From: Calonectria ilicicola
Lineage: Eukaryota; Ascomycota; Sordariomycetes; Hypocreales; Nectriaceae
Reading direction: 5' to 3'
Assembly (NCBI GenBank): GCA_020809705.1
Contig: CP085826.1
Coordinates: 4,278,001-4,342,000, forward strand
Length of the DNA stretch: 64,000 nt
Part shown: one piece after another, positions 57,010 through 64,000 of the stretch
Layout of the letters: each line of letters opens with the position of its first letter
Position numbering within the stretch: the first letter of the stretch is position 1
Notes under the pieces: model-generated
Seen by the model: the letters and a program-made list of their open reading frames with translations, nothing else
The model's database searches: none
Told to the model about the DNA's origin: nothing
Translations under genes and position numbers: made by a program

Positions 57010-58428
57010 TTAGAACTTGAGCTGCTTGGGCTGCTCCCAGGTGAAGCTCTGGTTGGTACCAAAGTGACCGTTCTTGGCGGTCTGGAGGTAGATGGGGCGG
57101 TCAAGGTTGAGCTCGCGGACAATGACACCGGGTCGGAGGTCAAAGTTGTCGCGGATGATCTTGACAAGCTCATCAGAGGTCTTCTCGGAGGTACCGTACG
57201 AGTCGACGTAGATGGAGAGAGGCTCAGCAACACCAATAGCGTAGGAGAGCTGGACGAGGGCACGTCGGCAGAGGCCGGCAGCGACAAGGGACTTGGCGAT
57301 CCAGCGACCGACGTAGGCAGCGGATCGATCGACCTTGGAGAAATCCTTACCGGAGAAGGCACCACCACCGTGGGCACCCCAGCCACCGTAGGTGTCGACG
57401 ATGATCTTACGGCCGGTCAGACCGGCGTCACCCTGGGGACCACCAATGATGAAGAGGCCAGAGGGTTGAATCTAGTTATCGGGTTAGTATGAAAAGCGCA
57501 ATTGAGTATGTGGTCATGACTTACGTGGTAGATGGTCTTGTCATCAAGGTACTTGGCAGGGATGACCTTCTTGATGATCTTCTCCTTGATCTCCTTGCGG
57601 AGCTCCTCAGTGGTGATGTCGGCAGAGTGCTGAGCAGAAACGACGACAGTGTCGACGCGGACGGGGACAACGGCACCGTTGTCGTGGCGGTACTCAATGG
57701 TGACCTGGGTCTTGGTGTCGGGTCGGAGCCAAGGGAGAGAGCCGTCGCGGCGGGCAGCGGACATGGCAGCGTTAAGCTTGTGGGCGAAGAGAAGGGTGAG
57801 GGGGAAGAGCTCAGGGGTCTCGTCGGTGGCATAGCCGAACATGATACCCTGGTCACCAGCACCAAGCTTCTCAAGGGCCTCATCGTAGTGAAGACCCTGA
57901 GCGATATCGGGGGACTGCTGCTCAATGGCAACGAGCAAGTTGCAGGTCTTGTAGTCGAAACCCTTCTCGGAGTCATCGTAACCGATGTCCTTGATGGCGT
58001 TACGGACAACCTTCTGGTAGTCAAGCTTGGCCTTGGTGGTGATCTCACCGAAGACCATGATCATACCAGTCTTGGTGGCAGTCTCGCAAGCAACCTTGGA
58101 GAGGGGGTCCTCAGCCAGACAGGCATCGAGGATGGCATCGGAAACCTGATCGGCGATCTTGTCGGGGTGACCCTCACCGACGGACTCGGACTGAATTGAC
58201 AGTTAGCGACGGCGAATTTTTTTTTTTTGGCCCCCATAGGATGAGTCAATGGGGGGGAAAGTTGGTCGCAAAAGACCCATCATGAGTTGGTGTTGGTGGG
58301 GTGCGATGGAGGGGTGGGAGAAAAATTAAGAAGAAAAAACTTACAGTGAAGAGGAAAGTACCCTCGTTGTAGTGCTTCCAGCTGGCAGGGTCGGCGTGAA
58401 CGCCGTTGGTACCGTTAGGAGCAGACAT
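57010..58428 (-). CDS. sam2: S-adenosylmethionine synthetase
   Basis: Three exons, 58428-58345, 58190-57525 and 57471-57010, splice in frame to 403 aa, the usual fungal length. The start [20 protein letters not shown] leads into [20 protein letters not shown]. The family signatures [15 protein letters not shown] (near residue 138) and GGGAFSGKD (near residue 285) are intact, together with the catalytic HPDK motif. The enzyme makes S-adenosylmethionine from methionine and ATP in the cytosol, supplying methylation and polyamine synthesis. Codon use is strongly C-ending, and introns 1 (154 nt) and 2 (53 nt) have standard signals, all typical of a highly expressed gene. The complementary strand is also open over long stretches, an effect of this bias. 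Confidence 0.97.
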
Positions 58429-60485
58429 TGTGATAATTGGGGGGGAGGGGAAAAGAAGAGCTCGAGACGGGCGGGAAATGAAGAGCCGAAGCGATAAGAT
58501 CTGGCTGTGGTGACCGGGAGTAAGTCACTGGGAAAAGCGAGTCAGTATAATCAATGGACAAGGACAAGACTGCCGCAACAGAGGAGAGATGTAAGAAAGA
58601 AGAGTGAGGTTGCGAGAAGAAAAAGACGGGGGGAGGTGAAGGGTAAAAAGGCGGAGGGCAGTACGAATACGCCGGTACATAGGTTGAGAGACAAGCGGGA
58701 GGCGGGTGGTGGGGTCCCGGAACTCGCAAGAGTGCAGGGAACAGAGTCCACTGATGGGAGCTTAGCTTCGAATGTATGTACTCATTGAGAGAGGTAGGGG
58801 TTTTTTTCTGCTTTTTTTTTCTGCTTCATGTCTAGGATGCTTTGTCCTGCATTGAATCTTACTGGTCTACCAATGCGCTTCGGTTCTCAAGGTTTACTCA
58901 TTTGTGCAAGTACATTGGGAGGTCACCAGGAGGAATCATGACACTGAACACAATATTCGGTGACCAGCCCAAGGACACTTACTCACGGACGAAAAAAAAA
59001 AAAATCCCTGCAGGGGAGGCGGGAATCCAACCCCAGTCAAGCACCCAGGCTTAGCGGCCCAGCACCAAAAGAAGGGAATAGAACCCCCATTCCTTGTCCA
59101 ACTCTCCTTCGCGGGCGTCGGCGGCTGTCAGAATTACACAGGGTGATAATACGGTACCCAGGATTTACGTTGGGGATAGGCTTTAGACAAGGTACCCCAC
59201 CATCGCCGGGCGGCAAAAGCTTGGACTTTCAGGCCTCATGGAGGGGGAGGGGTAAGAGATTTTCGGACGCCGAAATTTGCAAAAGAATTGCGCCATCGCC
59301 CTGCCCCAGCAGGAGTGTCTAGTTGTACCTAGGACACGGCCTAAGCCTTGGCTTGTTGCATCCAGCCCAACAATGTCGACCCATAGGTGGATGTGGATGT
59401 GACGGCGCCCATTCGGAGGAGTAGAGTTGCCCCTCCTTGTAACACTAGTCAAAGTCGAGGAGTTAACCAAGGCAAATGCGAGATCAAAAGCAATGAGGGC
59501 ATTGTGTACAGATATGCGGTCTACGGAGTAAAAATTTTTTATGTAGGGTCGCAAAGAAAAAAAAAGAGTTGTCATAACAACTGAATCAACATCCCGCAGC
59601 AACCCCCACGAAAATTCCAGGCTAAAAAAGACATGTGTTTATACAAAATAGCACAGTTCGGAAAACAATTTTCTAGTCCGAAGCCTCAAAGCCGAAGCAT
59701 CAGAGCCGAGAGATAAAAACCCACCGGAGCATTAACGGAGACTCGGCGACTTTGCATAGGAAGGGGGGCACCTGGTTGGCGGGGGGCTTACCGGACCAGT
59801 CGGCCAGGCTCCTGTCCTGGAGAGTTTCCATGGACCATCCAGCCAGTCTCCAGACCGCCTTCCATACACGTGCGTGTATCTACCGGGAGAAGGCCTCATG
59901 AGCGCAATCGGCATCATGCTCGTGGGCGAAGGCGATGGCGGGGATGAACGGACGCATTTACTCTGGCTCGAGGGCGGGGCAGAACAGAGCCCAGAAAAAA
60001 AAGGGTCCATGGATGAGGGCCCTTTGGAAGAGGAATAGATTGCACGCACTATGCATAGCGTACTTTGTATGCGCATGTTATGTTGGCATCACGACTGCAT
60101 CGCCGGAGTTACTTTACCCCCCGTTTTCTCATCTCGCGTCACTCTCTGCCTAATTATCTCATCCCAGATGGCGTCTCGCCTCCGACGCCGGGACATTCCA
60201 ACCCAACCTGTCAAGGGCTAGCCTGTCCCCCTGTGCCGTCTCTGTGCCGCGTGCAAGTTCCGGTACCTGTCCCATGCGCGCCAGACGGGCCAAGGCAGCG
60301 TGCCTGGCAAGTCAGCAACCTGCCAGGAACAAGCCCACTCACCGAGCTTTCACCTTACCGCCTGACTCTGGTCGCCACTTTTTTTTTTTTTTTCCCTTCA
60401 CACCTGGCTCCGGCTGCATGGCGGGGCATGATAACCTTTCCTTCGACATCATTCACCATCCATCGCCAACTGCACCGTCATCATC
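58429..60485. other. Divergent 2-kb region between SAM synthetase and GPN3
   Basis: It holds the promoters and leaders of two divergent genes. 58440-58800 is purine-rich on the plus strand (pyrimidine-rich in the SAM synthetase sense). 60360-60490 is T- and C-rich ahead of GPN3. At 58995-59100 two tRNA T-arm-like stretches lie close together but no complete tRNA folds. Open frames at 59183-59602 and 59732-60076 (both minus) have no motif. Confidence 0.5.
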
Positions 60486-61497
60486 ATGAGTAAATTCGGT
60501 GCCATGGTCATGGGCCCCGCGGGGGCCGGCAAAGTACGTAGCCCATGCCTGCCAGCCTCGACCTACCGTGTCGAAACATACTAGTCATGATCCTTTCAGC
60601 TTATTGCGTGCTCCTTGCTGACTTGCGCCTTCACCCCCGCAGTCGACGTTTTGCGCGGCCCTCATCACCCACCTGCAGCTCAACCGCCGCTCTGCCTTCT
60701 ACGTCAACCTTGACCCGGCCGCCGAGTCATTCGAGCACCAGCCCGACCTAGACATCAAGGAGCTCATCTCTCTTAAGGATGCCATGGAGGAAGTGGGCCT
60801 CGGGCCCAATGGCGGTCTCATCTACTGCTTCGAGTTTCTCATGGAAAATCTCGATTGGCTGACTGAGTCGCTTGATTCTCTGACTGAGGAATACCTCATC
60901 ATATTTGACATGCCTGGTCAGATTGAGCTCTACACCCATGTTCCTATCCTCCCCGCTCTCGTCAAGTATCTGTCTCAGCCCGGCTCCCTCGACATCCGCA
61001 TGGCTGCTGTCTACCTTCTCGAGGCAACATTTGTCGTGGACCGTGCCAAGTTCTTCTCCGGTACCCTCAGTGCCATGAGTGCCATGCTCATGCTCGAGGT
61101 CCCTCATATCAACATCTTGTCCAAGATGGACCTCGTCAAGGGCCAGGTTAAGAAGAAGGACCTGAAACGCTTCCTGACGCCTGATGTGGCACTACTAGAT
61201 GACGATCCAATCGAGCGAACGAGACGTATCACTGAGGGACCCCAGGGTGAGGATGATGAATCCAGGCCGCCGGACGAAAAGGAACAAGTTATGAAGGGTG
61301 CCAGCTTCCGCCGATTAAACCGAGCTGTGGCTGGTCTCATTGAGAGCTTCAGCATGATCAACTATCTGAAGCTGGATGTGACCAACGAGGACAGCGTCGC
61401 TGCCGTCCTGAGCCACATTGATGATTGCATTCAATTTCACGAAGCCCAAGATCCCAAGGAACCTGATGATGAAGTGGAGTATGATCCCGAGGAATGA
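60486..61497 (+). CDS. gpn3: GPN-loop GTPase 3 (RNA polymerase II assembly)
   Basis: Two exons, 60486-60533 and 60643-61497, give 300 aa. The intron falls inside the P-loop, between Lys and Ser of GPAGAGK|ST, with donor GTACGT and acceptor CGCAG. The defining Gly-Pro-Asn insertion is in VGLGPNGGLIYCFEF, and the switch/G3 element is FDMPGQIELYTH. The base-recognition region reads NILSKMDLV. The C-terminus is acidic (DDEVEYDPEE). GPN3 dimerises with GPN1 and is needed to assemble and import RNA polymerase II into the nucleus. Length and motifs are complete. Confidence 0.96.
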
Positions 61498-62037
61498 TGT
61501 CGTGTGCATCGCGGGTTAAGTTATGCCAATGACCAAAGAAAAAAAATTCAAAGTTTTAAAAGAAAAAAAAATTACCAAAAAAGAAGACATATTTCATTAT
61601 GGAAATTATGGTATTGGGGTATCAGAGGTACATTTGATTGGGGTCTTTTCTGGTATAGCATAGCGCCGGCGTTAAAATATCCTCGTCTCTCTAAATCAAA
61701 AGACGTAATGTGACTGAGCACAGTTGCTCTCTCATTTTCCCGACGTGCTCCATACTAATTTCCACCTCTTTGTCGGGCCAAAACAGCAGTTGCCCCTTGA
61801 TGCATCTTGAGTGACGATGTGTAGCTCCGCACGTGGTGCTGATTCAACGTGCTTTATCCGACCTCTGGCAAGGTCATGTCGATTTCTTATCATCCTGAAA
61901 TGAATGTTTTCAGGGTATCATATGAGCCTCCTCCTCTTTTTTTCCTCCCAAAATCCCCTTTTCCATGCGTCATAGTGATGTGGTCGTGATATTGATACGT
62001 GTTCCCATTATCTCGTACAGTTCAGCGTGCCTCATCT
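61498..62037. other. Convergent intergenic region
   Basis: 540 bp between the 3' ends of GPN3 (plus) and the Apq12-like gene (minus). A-runs at 61540-61590 follow the GPN3 stop, fitting its 3' UTR. No other feature seen. Confidence 0.5.
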
Positions 62038-62559
62038 TCACCGCCCGGAGCCACGTCCTCGAGCGCCAGCGCCCTGTTGCGCCTCGTAGCGGTTGTACTC
62101 GTCCACCCACACGTCCTTGAGGACGGCCAGGTAGCCGACGATATTGCCGCCGATAACGGCGACGTCGCGCGCGCTCTCAAAGACGCCGCGCTCCCAGACG
62201 AAGGCGGCCAGGGCGAACAGGGCGGCCCAGGTGGCGATGCGCAGCGTCAGACGCGTCCACCAGAGCAGCAGGCGGCGGATCCAGTTGAGCACGACGAGGA
62301 AGGTGGCGAGGATGAGCAGCGAGGCGACGACGCCGACGAGGCCCTGGTTGTCGGCCATGACATCGAGGAGGCGCTCCAGCAGCGGCTGGACGACCGGGTA
62401 AGCGGCGTTGATGACCTGCTGCGCCTGCACCATGAGCTTGTTCTTGAGCACCTGCACAGGCGCGTGCGGGTGCAGGACGTGCGTGTTGATCGAGTCGACG
62501 AGGTCGGGCGGGAGAAAAGACGAGAGGAGGTGCGCCGTGAGCGAGGGAGGAGAATCCAT
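62038..62559 (-). CDS. Apq12-family nuclear envelope/ER membrane protein
   Basis: Single exon, 173 aa. The frame is open to 62610; I choose the ATG at 62559 (MDSPPSLTAHLLSSFLPPDL) because it fits the family length and the earlier ATG adds a proline-rich stretch. Two hydrophobic helices are visible: VGVVASLLILATFLVVLNWI near residues 75-95 and IATWAALFALAAFVWERGVF near 110-130, separated by an Arg-rich turn (RRLLLWWTRLTLR). A short soluble tail ends in Gly/Arg. This two-helix hairpin is the layout of Apq12, which acts with Brr6 and Brl1 at the nuclear envelope in lipid homeostasis and pore biogenesis. The assignment rests on layout and local similarity, so it is probable, not certain. GC content is clearly higher than in the neighbouring non-coding DNA. 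Confidence 0.75.
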   Translation of the reverse strand: MDSPPSLTAHLLSSFLPPDLVDSINTHVLHPHAPVQVLKNKLMVQAQQVINAAYPVVQPLLERLLDVMADNQGLVGVVASLLILATFLVVLNWIRRLLLWWTRLTLRIATWAALFALAAFVWERGVFESARDVAVIGGNIVGYLAVLKDVWVDEYNRYEAQQGAGARGRGSGR

Positions 62560-63851
62560 AATGGGCGAAGGCGGGAAAGGGTGCAAGAGAGAGCCAAAGG
62601 GAGAGACCAAAAAAAATAATACAATAAGAGAAGTAAGTTATTGCGTGTGAGCGTGTTTGTCCTTTTTTTCAATGTGTGCGTAGTCGCTTCCTCAGTAATG
62701 GGACCAGCGATGCCGAATAGTAGAAAAAAAAAGTCACACGTGCGTAGGAGGCAAAATGCGCAACGGGTAAGCCTAAAGGTGGTGGAAGTGGCAGCGATAC
62801 AACACCAGGCCAAAAAATTAAAAAGGGACCAAAAAAAAAGGTGTTATAAATGGGAGAGTTTTTAGTGAGAGAGAGGCTACCGGGAGCGGTGGGGGGGCAA
62901 GAGCGTTGTCTCGTCGCGTGGAGTTTTTTTTTTCGGGCTCCTTATTAGTGGCCTTTTGGCGGTCGATCCGACAAGGGTCGCACAGGGTAGGATCTGGTCA
63001 GGGAAGAAGGATGCATGCAACAAAGGACAGATGTCAAAATGATAAAAAGGAACAGTGATGAATGAGACAACAAACCGTCCGTGGCACAAAAGGGCACACA
63101 GGCCATTGAGGTTTCTAGAAGCTCTTCGGAATGAACAATCCCGTCGCCCAATTACGCTGTCTTGCCTGCCTGCTTTTTTGTCCTGACACCCAGCTACCCT
63201 AACCTTGATGATACACCACATTATAAATCAAACAGGTAAATTATATCATCGTCTCACCGTGAATAACAAAGCCGATCTTGCTTCATGAGCAAGCATCACT
63301 TACCCCTATAACAAGTCAATCCAAGCCAGCTCATACACCGCCTTTTCTCCTATTTTTACCACATCAACAGAGATTGGCCAATCCTTTGGCTGGCCCATCT
63401 TACGTGTGAGAAATGACTGTTGGAAGCAGCGAGCACCGCAAACGACCAGAGACACAAAATATACCAAAGCGTGCACACCAAGACTCATAAACCAATGCAT
63501 TATTATTTCATAACTGTATTCTTTTCATGGTCCGTTATGGGACACGACGCGCATGATCGCATTTCTGTAAGGTAGTTGTTTGTAGAAAAAGAAAAAAAAA
63601 AAAGAAAGAAGCTAAAGAAAGTTGTAAATGAAAGGGTATCGGACATGGATTGTATCTGAACCATGATGAAATGTAACCTCCCACGCTCAATTCCAAACCT
63701 ATGCCACCACCGCATCCTCTATTATGCGATACGAAGCACTAACCACCATCGACGCCCGTGTAATGACCTTTTTTTTCTTTTCGATATTGTAAAAACACCA
63801 CCCAAATGGCTTTTTTTTTTTCTTCATTCGCCCAAATTACGTTTACCATCA
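62560..63851. other. Intergenic: Apq12-like promoter and neighbour's 3' region
   Basis: About 1.3 kb between two minus-strand genes. Several A- and T-runs (62720-62950, 63590-63610, 63770-63820). No gene recognised; open frames such as 62877-63221 (minus) have no motif. The right part should be the 3' UTR of the partial gene at the window edge. Confidence 0.5.
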
Positions 63852-64000
63852 TTATTCCTCGAGTCCTTCCAAGATGCGCCGTGCCGTTTCTAGCCTGCGT
63901 CGGTACATGCGCGCGTCGGTGCTCGCCTTGGAGACTTCGGATAGATTGAGAATGCACTTGCCCACACTGGCAACGAGCTTCTCGACGAGGATTCGATCCT
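63852..64000 (-). CDS. 3' end of an unidentified gene, truncated by the window edge
   Basis: The last 149 bases encode, on the minus strand, 49 C-terminal residues ending at the TAA at 63854-63852. The tail reads DRILVEKLVASVGKCILNLS, then EVSKASTDARMYRRRLETAR and RILEGLEE. It looks like real protein: heptad-like Leu spacing and charged residues suggest a helical, possibly coiled-coil end. The other two minus frames are either closed or lack this regularity. The gene runs off the right edge, so the family cannot be named. Confidence 0.6.
   Translation of the reverse strand, partial: DRILVEKLVASVGKCILNLSEVSKASTDARMYRRRLETARRILEGLEE

Noticed and set aside
56968..58199. Long plus-strand open frames (174 and 236 codons) opposite the SAM synthetase gene
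   Set aside because: They are antisense shadows of a gene with strongly C-ending codons, Val/Gly/Asp/Leu-rich and without motif.

Overview
This window is nuclear DNA of a filamentous ascomycete, most likely a Sordariomycete and perhaps Hypocreales. That reading rests on short introns (about 50-80 nt) with CTAAC/CTGAC branch sites and GTAAGT/GTATGT donors, roughly one gene per 3 kb, and gene content (Caf120-type PH protein, Rad53-type kinase, NUDI-type dynein intermediate chain, Utp23, Stt3, GPN3, Apq12). The order assignment is inference; the kingdom is secure. No CRISPR array, bacterial operon, biosynthetic cluster or intact transposon is visible.

Layout. 1-13.9 kb: three minus-strand genes (a TMCO4/Mil1-type lipase-like membrane protein, Utp23, a Ptc7-type mitochondrial PP2C) between long non-coding stretches. 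14-24.2 kb: two plus-strand genes, a Caf120/Skg3-like PH protein and an FHA-kinase-FHA checkpoint kinase. 24.8-45.9 kb: a run of minus-strand genes: a novel zinc-ribbon protein, STT3, ATP synthase subunit e, dynein intermediate chain, a pyridoxal-reductase-type aldo/keto reductase, a CCCH protein, tubulin cofactor E, a peroxisomal MaoC hydratase and a mitochondrial-type conserved protein. 46.2-47.5 kb: a plus-strand, multi-intron, apparently non-coding host gene with five box C/D snoRNA candidates. 47.6-64 kb: a PI-PLC-like protein, a small nuclear-type protein, a 5.7-kb gene-poor stretch, S-adenosylmethionine synthetase, GPN3, Apq12 and the 3' end of an unidentified gene.

The genes are mostly unrelated housekeeping functions and do not form a pathway. 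Some share a theme: Utp23 and the snoRNA host both serve ribosome assembly, and dynein intermediate chain and tubulin cofactor E both serve the microtubule system. The best discovery here is the snoRNA host gene. Four of its five candidates have C and D boxes and antisense elements matching conserved rRNA segments. Other points of interest are a frame-preserving, stop-free intron in the Ptc7 homologue and an in-frame TAG inside the zinc-ribbon gene.

Exon boundaries were worked out by hand from splice signals and frame continuity. Matches to rRNA and protein families rest on recalled conserved sequences, not on searches.
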